A DNA stretch of 64,000 nucleotides from Dermanyssus gallinae. Taxonomy: Eukaryota > Arthropoda > Arachnida > Mesostigmata > Dermanyssidae. The stretch spans positions 274,501 to 338,500 of the forward strand of contig QVRM01005629.1 in the NCBI GenBank assembly GCA_003439945.1, in the 5' to 3' direction. The notes beneath the pieces are model-generated. The model did not search any database and had not been told where the DNA came from. It saw nothing but the letters and a program-made list of their open reading frames with translations. The number at the start of each line of letters is the position of its first letter. Positions within the stretch are counted from its first letter, which is position 1. Below, piece by piece: positions 49,401 through 60,080 of the stretch. Position numbers and translations under genes: made by a program.

Positions 49401-50240
49401 TAGCCCACATGTGTGCAGAGTGATACCAAGGGATACCAAGCGCTTTCCAATGCTATTTTGGGACTATTTTTGTAATAATTCGATGCGCTTCAGCCTATAT
49501 GAGGCACACATTCTGCGTCTCGGTTTAGGAAGTTTGCTGTTGGGTGCAAAATGATCCATGCTGTAACACTTAAAACATTCCATGGGTTCCCGTGACTCCG
49601 TGCCAATTTAACTCTAACCGAACCTCAGCTAGGAGGTCGATACAATATTTGCCTTCGCTTTTTTAGTTTCCACCCGTATTGCTTCAGAAAAACCAAAACC
49701 ACAGCAGCCAACATTGTAGTCTCCCATATTGAGGGATGCACACCAAAGATTTTAGCCTTACTGTGGATCGCCCTCCACTGATCCTCGCGGATATCCTCAC
49801 GTTGGCGAGCTCCTAAAGCGATTGTAGCGTGGTCCTATTTTAACCAGCCTTAACCACGATTAGAAGCTCTCTACTTTTTGTAGCACGCGGTCCTTCCATC
49901 TTTCATTTCACGTGCTTGGCGATAAAGTCTATACATGATTGAAATGGAGCTACAAAGAATTGTTGTCCGTTGAAAATATTACTACTCCTTTCTTCTCCAC
50001 GACAACCCTCGGCGCACGAGTTTGCCTAGACCCGGTCACCGTGGTAAACTCCGGTTTGTCCGGTACGGCCGTCCTCGGTTGGCCCGCTAGTGACTCCGAT
50101 GTCGCCGAGTGAACAACTGCCTGTGAGCTATGCATATCTTTGCTGCGGGTGTCTTCCACAGGGCTTAATGCGGCAAGCTTCCTGCATCTCATCTTTGGGC
50201 CGGACCGCCCGCATCGCTGATTGGTCCAACAACGCGTCCA
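46473..50240 (-). mobile_element. APE-type non-LTR retrotransposon, class C copy 2 (in kinesin intron)
   Basis: This decayed element lies in the second visible kinesin intron, in the same orientation as the gene. Fragments in order: ORF1-like (about 50240-49150, including ECFKCYSMDHFAP, a degraded zinc knuckle near 49590), endonuclease (about 49130-48300), RT (about 47700-47170) and the C-terminal signature (46739-46554). Its 3' end seems to be a TAAA-rich tail at about 46475-46495. Many stops occur in every frame. Confidence 0.7.
46554..49162 (-). pseudogene. Class C copy 2 ORF2 remains
   Basis: Recognisable islands are: LAILERTDSERTVVLLDLLNKVGC and FTYECHSGSSVIDLF (48620-48460), the latter resembling the SVIDx motif near the end of APE endonucleases; LYTVFVDLNTAFGIAPRNKIAKELAK (about 47610-47540), an RT palm motif; ILYAHDVVIFSCSLFRVKQAMD (about 47345), a decayed YADD; LKINWEKTVATKFQRSGH; and AFAVHGNRHILCNVEGFH with CKQCWNKWNSYHAVVC at the C-terminus. 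The RT-catalytic aspartate pair is damaged (YAHD). Confidence 0.7.
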
Positions 50241-51100
50241 TTCGCCTTTCCGTCCACATGCACGTACGCAGATACGTCACGCGCGCCTCTTTACAAACAA
50301 CGTACCGTTTGTTTACCATGCAGTCGCAGGCCAGACTGAAGTTTGGGTTCCATGAATATTAATGCTAATGGCATCCGGGGAGTAGAGTAGCAACAACAGA
50401 GGCGTCGATAATGGGAGTAGTGATGAGGGCTGGTGATGGTGAAAGGACTCTAGGTGATAGTTAGGTATGTGGATGGCTTCAATGAAACTAACGGCAAAAG
50501 TGAGGATGCTAGGAAAGACGAAGTTGGCAACTATGATGATGGTGTGGTGACGTTGAGACCAGAGAGATGGTAATTTTCCAAAACGTCGTTGACGTTGCTT
50601 CAATCTTCCCTCGACATATGTTTTACTGAACCAGTTATCAGTGGAATTGCTGGCTCGCCAAAACAAGTCTATTTTTGCTATGTTCATGTCGATTTTAATT
50701 GCTGAGCGGATGAGCTTGGCTTTTAAGAACTTATACTGTCAATTTTACATGCAATCGAATTGTTAATCTGATGATTTTTTTGCGTATTTCGCGTATGCTT
50801 TGGACACTCAAATGTCTTATGTTCCATGTTTGCAAGCACTCATATGTTTTTCGCACCGGTTCAGTAAAGCGAAGATTCAACAAAGTTTAAAACCCAATTT
50901 ACACACGGGCGGCATTGGACCCTATAGCAAAATAACAAGGTTGGCTGCAGCCGCTGCATATTTGTTGTTTTTAGTCTTAATTTTTACTACAAAATCAGGC
51001 AGCGAAAGAAGCAACAATGCCGCAACAGTAACCGTAAAATAGCAGAAAACAATAACAACAACAACAACAACACCACTACCAACAACAACAAACGACCCAC

Positions 51101-51238
51101 CTCATTTTGGGAGCTCCTTTCATCGAAGGCCCAGTCAAATGTGTACTTGTGTGTCTGCAGCCGTTGACGCATGGAGCCCTTCTTCGAGGACACCGAGACG
51201 GAGCTCTCGCGGCTCGTCGGGTCCACAAGTAACACCGT
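51101..51238 (-). CDS. Kinesin exon: N-terminal motor segment
   Basis: This exon encodes 46 residues (TVLLVDPTSRE to ERSSQNE). It contains KYTFDWAFDE, the YxFDxxF motif typical of kinesin motors just before alpha1. It is 138 bases and phase 0 at both ends, with acceptor tttgtgcag and donor GAG|gtgggt. In KIF19 relatives the same position reads as a V-L-x-D-P segment followed by a variable insert and then the YxFDxAFD motif, so the segment is where expected. A short poly(AAC) tract lies immediately downstream in the intron. Splice sites are assigned by inspection. Confidence 0.9.
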
Positions 51239-52030
51239 CTGCACAAAATGACAGGAAGTGGTTAGCCATCGAGTACACGTTAAGCACGACCAAACCATAT
51301 CAATCTAAATTTTCTCCTAAAAAGCACCTAAAGACGGTGCAACAGTAGAAGTGAACAAAATAGAATACGAAAGAAACATGTACGTATACAACGTTAAAAG
51401 TGGTAGGGCTAAGATGTTCGCAATGTAACTACATACCGTTTTAAAGTTGTTTGACAGAACGCGGTATGATGATGAGGGTGCACAATTTAACGTTTTCCGA
51501 ACAACTTAGCATTTCTTAAGGGGAACGTAGGAATATAGATCTTTATGGCGAAGACCAGGAGAACTATAGTAGATACGCTCGTATTGTGCGCCACCGGCAA
51601 GACCGATGACGCTCAGGATCACACGCTTTTCGTACGCAGGGGCAGGCGGCCCAATCACTACTAGGCGTGTAGTACGGCGAATAATCTGCTCTTCGAAACA
51701 CTCAGCTCGAAAAAGAGCTTGGACGCGGACACTGTTTTTATGAGGGCCGCTATCTGTGAGAGCGAATACACAAGAGACTACCGAAAAAAGGCGGCAACGT
51801 ATGAAGCGTCGCCAACATACTGAATATTGAAAGCCAAACGAGCGGCTCCCCACATTTACTAAACCCTACCTTTGATATCTTGGTCATGTGGATAAGTAGA
51901 CCATCGGATTTTTAGCAAGTTTAGAGTGTTAGTAGAGTCCCACACTATTCAGACCAACAGGTGTGCATGTATATGTACTTTTGTTCCTAACTACTTTAAA
52001 AAAGTTTATATATGCCAGTAAATAACTGAC

Positions 52031-52111
52031 CCGGTCGTCGGTTTTGTTGGCGATTACAGTCGCTCCCTTGGCAACCTCCTCGTTAAGGATGGGTCGAATG
52101 CGAAGAGCCAC
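52031..52111 (-). CDS. Kinesin exon: beta1 strand of motor domain
   Basis: This exon encodes 27 residues starting VALRIRPILNEEVAKGAT and ending KTDDR. VALRIRP is the conserved first beta strand of the kinesin motor, which also contacts the nucleotide through the RxRP segment. The acceptor is a tttccag before GTG, and the donor is CGG followed by gtcagt. The exon is 81 bases and phase 0 on both sides. The upstream exon carrying the initiator methionine is not recognisable here; only the first few residues of the protein should be missing. The region upstream is filled by a (TA)n run and a class C retrotransposon. Confidence 0.88.
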
Positions 52112-52197
52112 CTGGAAATAGTACCACAAACATCGCGCATTGAATTTGACGTAATATCTACCCATGTCTGGTGAAATAGACTTGTATAATATGTAAA

Positions 52198-52198
<1 letters not shown>

Positions 52199-52270
<72 letters not shown>
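52199..52270. repeat. (TA)n microsatellite, about 70 bp
   Basis: It lies between the tail of class C copy 1 and the first visible kinesin exon (about 90 bp upstream of its acceptor). Confidence 0.95.
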
Positions 52271-52271
<1 letters not shown>

Positions 52272-52314
52272 CATTATTTCACTCAAATTGAGTATAATGT
52301 ACAGTTCAAAATGT

Positions 52315-52785
52315 TGCTTCTTGAAGCTCTATCTTCTTCACGCTTCCAGCGAGAGAAGTAGTGCAACGATAATTGGTCCATTCCACTGCATGGTACTTGG
52401 CACACCTCTGCAGACAGAACCGGCAGGTGCACAACTCGTACTCCTCGCGAAAGATTGCGTTTGAACATACCAGGTAGTGATAACCATGCACTATGTTCCT
52501 GGTGTATGCGTGGCGACTGTCACATGCAGAATCAGACTAAAAGTGCAAGGCATTAAAAACGTCCAAATCACCGGCCTCCCGTATGGCCTGTTCGACTTTA
52601 GCTTTCCACTCCGAAATAAAACATTCGTAAGATGCGCCATCTGTAGCCTTAGTCGGGTTGTTTCAGCAGCCGGTGGATAGCCTGACATGAGGTACACAAA
52701 GCGGCTCTTTGCTCGGATAGGCAAGCAAAGCACTCGCTTCATATATAATGGGACCCACCTTTCAAGCTGGTTAAAACTCGCCAAC
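52315..52785 (-). pseudogene. Class C copy 1 C-terminal Cys/His domain
   Basis: ERWVPLYMKRVLCLPIRAKS and RLRLQMAHLTNVLFRSGKL lead, after a frame change, to HGYHYLVCSNAIF and ELCTCRFCLQRCAKYHAVEW. The spacing C-x-C-x2-C-x3-C-x2-YHA matches the class C signature also seen at 46554-46739 and 1298-1430. The function is presumably nucleic-acid binding; this is inference from the Cys/His pattern. Confidence 0.65.
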
Positions 52786-52841
52786 GTGAAATAATTCGGA
52801 GAATTAAAAACATTTTTAACGAGGTTTTTTAATTGTAGACT

Positions 52842-53098
52842 ATCCTACGTCCCCTACGGGCTTGGGACTTAACCTGAGGTATATCTCCAATGCCCGAGAG
52901 CTAGACATGTTAAGGATATGTAGGGTTTCCCCAACAGTCCCTGTATCAGCATGGCCGCTGACTCTCAGCGGTATGGTTTATCATCCATTCTCATTGAGCA
53001 TCGCTCAAAGAAAATCCGACCAACAACAGGGATTGAACCGGCGACACCCCGGTAGATGGCAACCATGACTACCGCACTAGTCTACACCCTGTCAAGTC
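52842..53098 (-). mobile_element. SINE2 second copy, nested in class C copy 1
   Basis: It is collinear with 16303-16585, with the B-box GGTTCAATCCC, ttttctttgagcgatgctca and gggaaaccctacatatcctt. The head is more diverged (caggGTGTAGACTAG). It separates the class C RT from its C-terminal domain. The TSD is not clear. Confidence 0.8.
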
Positions 53099-53099
53099 A

Positions 53100-53990
53100 T
53101 CAGCCCGGAACAACCTTAAGCATGAAAAGCCTCACTGTTGAGAAAACGGAAAGTTTTCGGACATTGCCTACTTCCCGTACTGTTTCGTTAATATGCGTTG
53201 TTAACGTCGTTCCTGTATAATGAACTCTACGGCCAAGATACTGGAAAGAGTTAACAAACTTCAGTGATTGGCTGCAGCAACGTTTAACGTCTCTGGCAGC
53301 AAATCGACCTCCACGCCTAAATTTCATGGCTCTGGCCTTCCAAGTGTTTATATGAAGTCCCTTCGAGACAAGGAACGCCTCTATCATAGAGGTAATGCGC
53401 TTGATGGCACCTAGGTCGCGATGAGCGACCACGATAGCATCTGCATACATTACCACTACGGCTAATTGGTACTCCTGTCAGAAGTAACCGACAAGATCAG
53501 CAAAAAGAAGTGTAAACGAGACGCAGCTTAGCGGGTCTCCTTGCGGAGTTCCCACATTTTGCTTAATCTCCAATACACCCTGCTCACCGTCTACCAACAA
53601 GGCGTCTTCCTCAAAGAAACTTGCTATTACACTCAGGAGAGAGCCACCCACTCCTGTTCGTTAGAATGTTTCAACCAGCAGATGGCGAGCGGCTTCGTCG
53701 AAGGCCTTGACGCAGTCAAAAAATATATTACTTTTTATAATTTAATTAAAGAAATTACAAAGGGTTTCTGCCAAGAGAGGAAGTGACTGGATCCAATACT
53801 CATAGCAGACCTGATCGGGCCCTGAGCTCTTTCTCTTCGGGAGTGACCGTAGGACCTGGCACACCTCCTCCACCCCGAAAAGCAGATTCATGTTGTGCTG
53901 CTCCAGTGTAAGCGAATGCTGTACGATTGGAGATACGGCCAATCTATTCCACTTTACTGCACTTCTCATCGTTCTCTCCAGCTGGTCACA
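53100..53990 (-). pseudogene. Class C copy 1 reverse transcriptase domain
   Basis: The minus strand reads GVEEVCQVLRSLPKRKSSGPD, then FDCVKAFDEAARHLLV, QNVGTPQGDPLSCVSFTLLFADL, VVMYADAIVVAHRDLG, GLHINTWKARAMKF and FVNSFQYLGRRVHYTG. These are RT motifs in the normal order. The catalytic YADD is YADA, so the second aspartate is lost, and stop codons occur (for example after LLVETF). The frame ends at about 53100, where a SINE2 begins. Confidence 0.8.
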
Positions 53991-54121
53991 GGTAGTATCA
54001 AAGTCAGGGATTACCTCAAGACCGCCACCGCTCTGTCCAAATAAAATAGATTAGATCTCATTGCAGACTAGCGCGGCGGGTCAAGTCGGTCTCGCCAAAT
54101 ACCGAGAACATCGACAACGGC

Positions 54122-54267
54122 CAACACTGATTGGTGTTTTCGGGCCGCTTCATAGAGAACATCGAAGCTTTTAATTTCACGGCTGACAAGGTTGTGAAAC
54201 AACAAACAGGTCGATGCAGCTTCCACTGTGACTTAAATATGAATAGTCTTCACGCGCGTTTACACAG

Positions 54268-54343
<76 letters not shown>

Positions 54344-54523
54344 AGCTGTGTAAACGCGCGTGAAGACTATTCATATTTAAGTCACAGTGGAAGCTGCATC
54401 GACCTGTTTGTTGTTTCACAACCTTGTCAGCCGTGAAATTGAAAGCTTCACAGCAGACGTCACACAAAAAGGGTGACATGTGTATTTAGGTATGCATGCC
54501 AAGCGAATAATAAATCAATCAAT

Positions 54524-54599
<76 letters not shown>

Positions 54600-54748
54600 T
54601 AGATGTGTAAACGCGCGTGAAGACTATACATATTTAAGTCACATTGGAAGCTGCACCATCGACCTGTTGTTTCACAACCTTGTCAGCCGTGAAATTGAAA
54701 GCTTCGATGTTCTCCATGAAGCGGCCCGAAAACACTAACCAGTGTTGT
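54122..54748. repeat. Repeat X: three copies around (TA)n tracts, near-perfect palindrome
   Basis: Copy 1 is 54122-54270 (+), copy 2 is 54343-54449 (-) and copy 3 is 54601-54748 (-). Copies 1 and 2 are inverted over 107 bp with a single mismatch, separated by 72 bp of (TA)n, so they form a large potential hairpin. Copy 3 extends the homology to the full 148 bp. In all three, the end reading cgcgcgtttacacagctt faces a TA tract. The unit interrupts the class C element between its endonuclease and RT. Confidence 0.9.
54527..54600. repeat. (TA)n microsatellite next to repeat X copy 3
   Basis: TA run preceded by (aatc)4 and directly abutting repeat X copy 3. Confidence 0.9.
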
Positions 54749-54829
54749 ATACCAATATATATATATTTTTTATAAAATATATATATTTTACCGACGATAG
54801 TTGGCATTGTCAGGTTTTACCCTGAAAGT

Positions 54830-55220
54830 CCAAAGCTCACCGTCTCAGTAATTTCTGCAGAGTCGAATGAGAGTGGGAAGGAGAATACAGCGACGTTTAC
54901 CCTTTCAGAAGAGAGCACCACGCAATATTCATCTTTCCTGACGCATTGCATCGGTGGTAAGCGTTTATGTAGGTAGACAGATAACCCACCCACAGGTCCT
55001 CCCCGACCTTCCGCAGGCAAGACAGCCAGCTGGTAAAACCCCCCCATAATATTGATATGCAGTTCGTCCCGCTAAAATGTTTCCGTGAGGAGTGCAATGT
55101 CAACCAACTTAAGCATGTCATTACGTACAAGATCCATTGCTCCCTTAAGTTTCTCACAATTCCAGAGAAGCAGCCGTAGAGGTGTGTTTGCCACTACGCT
55201 TGCAGTTCAAGAACTGGTCA
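54830..55220 (-). pseudogene. Class C copy 1 APE-like endonuclease domain
   Basis: The frame reads LRLLLWNCEKLKGAMDLV, then DMLKLVDIALLTETF, the expected N-terminal strand and DIxxLTET motif of APE-like endonucleases. After a stop and a frame change come GGFYQLAVLPAEGRGGPVGG, LSVYLHKRLPPM and DEYCVVL. The catalytic C-terminal half (the SDH region) is not visible because repeat X interrupts the element. The family role is nicking target DNA to prime reverse transcription. Confidence 0.65.
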
Positions 55221-55701
55221 GTCACTTACGGGGGTTTGGACCGCCAGGCGCAATAAAACTCTCTTTAACCATCCTCTCGTATGGGACGTCCCCAACCCAG
55301 CAAGGGAACAGGCTTTGCTTCGGCTAAAATTTAATTCTGTAACAGTTTGCGTAATTTTCGTCATACACAACCACACAAGACAAAGCATGACTACCATGTG
55401 TATGTAGCTTCCAAATCGCTTTCACAGTTATGCTCTTGCCAGCTAGCCATGCTTGCCGCTCGACCGTCAACGTCTTCTGCGACAATCGTGCCACTCTCAA
55501 GGCGCATTTCTTCCCAGATATGGCATAGACTTCCAATTCGCGTATGTCATTTGTTGCGCTGCCCCTCTGCATTCGATGTTTTGTCATGTTATTTTGTCGT
55601 TTACAAATCACTTTCTCATTTCACGTTTCAATTCACCATCTCCTCCGATTGTGGGTCAGCTGGATTTTCTGTCGTTGCTGGTGACATCGCTGTACCATTA
55701 C

Positions 55702-55929
<228 letters not shown>

Positions 55930-55931
<2 letters not shown>

Positions 55932-58086
55932 CTCCTCCGCTAAGAGCTCCGCCGCAGGGCTAGACTTTATGAGACCGCGGCTATTAATGGACCTTCTTTC
56001 ACTGTCCCTCAACGACGTCGCCGCTAGCCTGCTCTCCGCATTGGCAAAGGCTGTAGACATTCTTCTTTGGGGCAACCCCCTTCTTGCCTTCAACCGTTGA
56101 TATTCGGCGCAATACTATTTGCCCTGAAGAAAAAAGACGGATCGGTACGTCCGATTGCTTGTTCGTCTACGCTACGCAGGCTCGCCGCAAAAATCGCATG
56201 CAACCACAACAAGGCCGTTATTTCTAACGCAACTGGTGCACATCAGTTGGGATTTGCGACGCCGGGCGGGACCGAGGTAGCCATTCATGCAAGTCGTGCT
56301 TTTCTCGATTCTCGCGAACGCTCAGGGGTTCTTGTGAAGCTCGATTTTATAAACGCTTTTAACAGTATGAGACGCGATCATCTGATGAAGGTCGTTGCAT
56401 CCCACGCCCCTCATCTATTGCACCACGTCGGGCTGGCTTATCGGCATCCTTCCCATCTGGTCCTGCCTGAGCATGTTATTTCGTCCGCCACCGGACTGCA
56501 GCAGGGAGACCCCTTAGCACCACCTCTGTTTTGTCTGGGTAATAAGGATCTGGTAGATTCCTTCAAAAGCCCGCTGAACCTCTGGTACCTTGACGATGGC
56601 ATACTAGGAGGAAACGTTCATACAGTAGCGGAGGACATTCGACGGGTTTTTAACTTTGGTGTAATATCTGGGCTGGAGTTAAATCCTGCCAAATGTGAAG
56701 TATGCACCCTGGGCTCTACCGGTGAAGCTTCCCCAGATATACAGTTACTTCGAGACCTCCTGCCCGGCTGCAAGGTGACTGCCAAGGACGATCTGGAGCT
56801 ACTTGGTGTACCACTTTGTCACGAAGGGCTCAGCACCAATCGAGCGCTGGAGATTAAAGCTGGAAAATGCCGCCGCTCGCCTTCCTCTTCTAGGAGCCCA
56901 TCGGGGACTCTTCTTACTCAGGTCTTCTTTCTCTTCTTTGAGACTCATCCACCTTCTTCGAGGAGCTGACCTATCCAATCGGGTCGACGACTTGCAAGCG
57001 CTCAACGAGTTGACACTGTCTACCCTCGAGGCTCTGCTCAACACATCTTTACCACCTAGCGCACGGCAACAGGCATTACTGCCCGTCTCTTAAGGAGGCC
57101 TCGGGGTTCCGAACTTACAGACCTTGGCCGGTCCTGCCATAGTCTCCTCCATGCTAAGCGCAGAAAACAGGGCAACCCCCCTTTTAGATACAACAGGAGT
57201 TGGCCAGTTTAGAAGCCGCTTAGCCCAGCTTCAGGAGAACCTTAAGGCCCGGTGCGGTGGCAGGCCTGACAACATACTATCTCAACATGACTGGAGTGCC
57301 CCTTTGCACGCTGAAGTACAACGACGGCTCTTTAATGAAGCTGCCGACGACACGACCAGAGCTCGCCTAAACGCCGTTTCCGCCAAGGATTCAGGCGCCT
57401 GGTTACACGCGCTTCCCAGTGCACCCATAGGCACCCTTCTTGACGACGAGACGATTCGTATAGCAGTAGGCCTACGACTGGGGACAGACCTGGTTAGTCC
57501 CCATTGGTGTCAATGTGGTCACCCCGTCGACAAACTGGGACATCACGGCCTATCGTGTATCATCAGCGCAGGCCGACGCCCTCGACATGCCGCTATCAAT
57601 GAGACCTTCAGCAGAGCCCTCAGATCATGCGGTCGTCCGTGCATCCTCGAACCCCCGGGCCTCTGCGTGGAGGACGGCAGGCGTCCAGACGGGATGACAC
57701 TTACACCATTCGAGCGAGGCAAAATGCTGGTTTGGGATGCAACCGTTACCGACTCCTTAGCACCTTCTATAGTCGGTGGCGGCGCACCCGAAGCCGGCTA
57801 TGCAGCCCACCTTGCGGAAACCAGCAAGCTAAGAAAATACTCATCAATTGGGTATCCCCACGAATTCTGGCCACTTGCGTTTGAGACCATGGGTGGTCCT
57901 GGTGTTCGGACCAGACAACTGATCCGCAAAGTCGGCACTTTGTCAGATCAGTCAACCGGTGATAAAAGATCGTCGTCCTTTTTTAAACAACGTCTGGATC
58001 TCGACATACAACGTGGAAACGCGGCCTCCGTTCGGGGCACACTTCTGAAGTGGTCTCGGCCTAGCCTAGACGAGGCGGACACGTGA
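55930..58086 (+). pseudogene. Class B ORF2: RT + CCHC + restriction-like endonuclease (decayed)
   Basis: The coding sequence reads [17 protein letters not shown], then shifts frame near 56093 into [46 protein letters not shown] and the catalytic WYLDDGILGG. It shifts again near 56860 (LPLLGAHRGLFLLRSSFSS), has a TAA at 57091-57093 where copy 1 has Met, then stays open to 58086. The C-terminal part shows a Cys/His cluster (CQCGHPVDKLGHHGLSC at about 57509) and a PD-(D/E)xK-like endonuclease: RRPDGMTLTP followed by [14 protein letters not shown] endonucleases nick target DNA for priming. Two shifts plus one stop make it dead. Confidence 0.85.
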
Positions 58087-58150
58087 TAGTCACAACAGAT
58101 ACCCGTTAGGCGCACTGGCTTAGCTAATCTCTTGTAATATGTGTCCCACA
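55930..58150 (+). mobile_element. Class B copy 2 (5'-truncated, with RLE)
   Basis: This copy begins abruptly at the right edge of a 220-bp (TA)n tract and ends before another AT-rich (TA)n block. Its ORF2 (see the separate entry) retains the RT and the C-terminal endonuclease. The 3' UTR is short, about 60-100 bp after the stop at 58084-58086. No target-site duplication can be defined because both flanks are simple TA repeat. Confidence 0.85.
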
Positions 58151-58197
58151 AACATAATGTAATATACGAAAAAATAAATATATTGATAATAGATAAA

Positions 58198-58253
<56 letters not shown>

Positions 58254-58271
58254 TACATATATATGTATATA

Positions 58272-58309
<38 letters not shown>

Positions 58310-58353
58310 CATATATATGTATATATATATATACATACATATATATGTATATA
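58142..58353. repeat. AT-rich block with (TA)n, 3' of class B copy 2
   Basis: Starts aatgtaatatacgaaaaaat and passes into TA tracts interrupted by catacatata. The mariner at 58354 is inserted at its right end. Confidence 0.9.
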
Positions 58354-59544
58354 TTGAGTAAGTCAAAAAGTTCGTTTTAAAGAGCCTTATTTATGCAGAC
58401 AACAGTATTTTTATTCAATGATATATTGACCGTTTTGTTCGATAACCTTCGCCCATCGCCTCGGTAGATCCATGATTCCTTTCTCCCAGAACGTCTTGTC
58501 CTTCTCGTCGAAATACTGGGTGAGGTGATTTTTTATAGCCTCCAAAGATTCAAATGTTGTGCCATCAAGGGAGTTCTGGAGAGACCTGAACAAGTGATAA
58601 TCAGATGGTGCGAGGTCGGGACTATAAGCTGGGTGCGGCAGCACATCCCAGTCAAACTCCGCCAATTTTTGCCGGGTGGCCAAACTTTTGTGTGGTGTCG
58701 CCTTATCATGTTAAAAAGTGACGCCCCACCTGTTTGACAATTCCGGGCGCTTCGTTGCTACTGCAGCCTTTAAATCTTTGAGTTGTCTGCAGTAGACGAC
58801 AGAGTTGATCGTCTGACCCATTGGAAGCAGCTCAAAATACACGACGCCCTTACAGTCCCACCAGCAGCACAGCATAACCTTCTTCTGATGAATTTCGGGT
58901 TTAGGGATAGCTGCGGCCTGAGAACCTCTGGGGACCCAACTTCTTTTCTGTGTTACGTTTCTGTAGAGTATCAATTTTTCATCACCGGTTATCAATCTGC
59001 TCAGAAATGGCTCATTCGAGTTCTTCCGGAGGAGTGCGTGACAGGTATCGACTCGCCCTTCAAGCTGCCTAGTTGAGGTCGTGTGGTAGCCAGATATTCC
59101 GCTTGCACGAGAAACCTGCCTCATGGAGGCGATTCCAAACGGTTCCGTGGGAGACTCCCGTTACATATTCAATTTCTTCTATGGTCAAACCTGGGTTCGA
59201 AGTTTCCAGCTTTGAAACGGGCGAATCGCTTTTCGACTGTGGATTTGTGTACTGCGTTTTCGCCGTAGACTGCTCATATCCTCCGGGTTGTTTGCGCTGC
59301 ACTTATGCATTCACGGTAGGAGAACAACATAATGTGTCGAAAATGCGTATTTTTGTCCTTCATTGCGAACAGCTGCCAATTCCGCAAACGAAACGGTAAA
59401 GTTGGAACCGGTATACCGTCGCGCCGCCACGGGTCTGCTCCTGAATGTAAACACCCAGCCGCACTCTCAGGCGGCCCTGCTGCAGAGCGCGGGAATTTCA
59501 AAAATATGGTCCTAGAAAGCCGACGAACTTTTTGACTTACCTAA
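58354..59544 (-). mobile_element. mariner element with both TIRs and TA duplication
   Basis: This 1,191-bp element is bounded by TIRs. The left begins TTGAGTAAGTCAAAAAGTTC and the right (reverse complement) begins TTAGGTAAGTCAAAAAGTTC. TA dinucleotides flank both ends (58352-58353 and 59545-59546). The left flank is a (TA)n tract, so the TA is weak evidence on its own. The transposase lies on the minus strand. Confidence 0.9.
58411..59363 (-). pseudogene. mariner transposase (frameshifted)
   Basis: Met at 59361-59363 starts MKDKNTHFRHIMLF, the usual mariner N-terminus, then the frame shifts. TIEEIEYVTGVSHGTVWNRLHEAG (59190-59110) is the second helix-turn-helix. The central frame has LITGDEKLILYRN (first catalytic D) and KVMLCCWWDCKGVVYFELLP. 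Another shift near 58700 leads to HDKATPHK (second D) and HPAYSPDLAPSDYHLF (third D region), ending YIIE at 58411. Catalytic residues look preserved, but at least two shifts and a missing stretch after residue 29 make it inactive. The family excises and inserts at TA. Confidence 0.88.
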
Positions 59545-60080
59545 TATATAACGCGGGTTCAATGACTGGCTTCTATCGTTTCGAACTTAGACATCCTGAC
59601 GATGCCAAAGTGCATCGTGGATGGCAGTGATCAAAAACGGAAGGCACAGATGTCTTAATAGAGTAAGTGCATGTACATCTCTTTATTATCACGTGCCTAT
59701 GTTTCGCTAAATCGAGCGATATCAAAGTGATAGACGCCTATTCTGAACGTAAGCATCGAGCTGCTCCTATTACAATGTCAGGCAAATTGACTAGACTTTC
59801 TAGCATACTTGTGACAATGTTCGTGTGCAATTTTGATTAGAGGTTTCTTGGAACTTATTATGTCGTTTTTTGGGCGTCTGCTACGGCGACAAACGGTCGT
59901 GTTCCGTAAGAGCTCTGTGAATATTCGCTTCGTTTTGGTGATCCTACCTCGTTTTCCCGGACAAGTTTTGTGTGAGTGCTCCTTCTCGTTCTCAAGTGCC
60001 TGGTGCGGTGTGCTTTTCCCATTTTTTCCGAGTTTCTTCGTGTTTTTTAGCCGTTTTGGTGTTTCCGACCAAACGCGCTG

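Larger units (their letters stand above)
52290..55220 (-). mobile_element. APE-type non-LTR retrotransposon, class C copy 1
   Basis: Minus-strand order is endonuclease (about 55220-54830), an insertion of repeat X with TA tracts (54122-54748), RT (about 53990-53100), a SINE2 insertion (52842-53098) and a C-terminal Cys/His domain (about 52785-52315). All pieces share orientation and order, so this is one element broken by later insertions. The tail ends near a 70-bp (TA)n tract at 52200. Confidence 0.75.
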
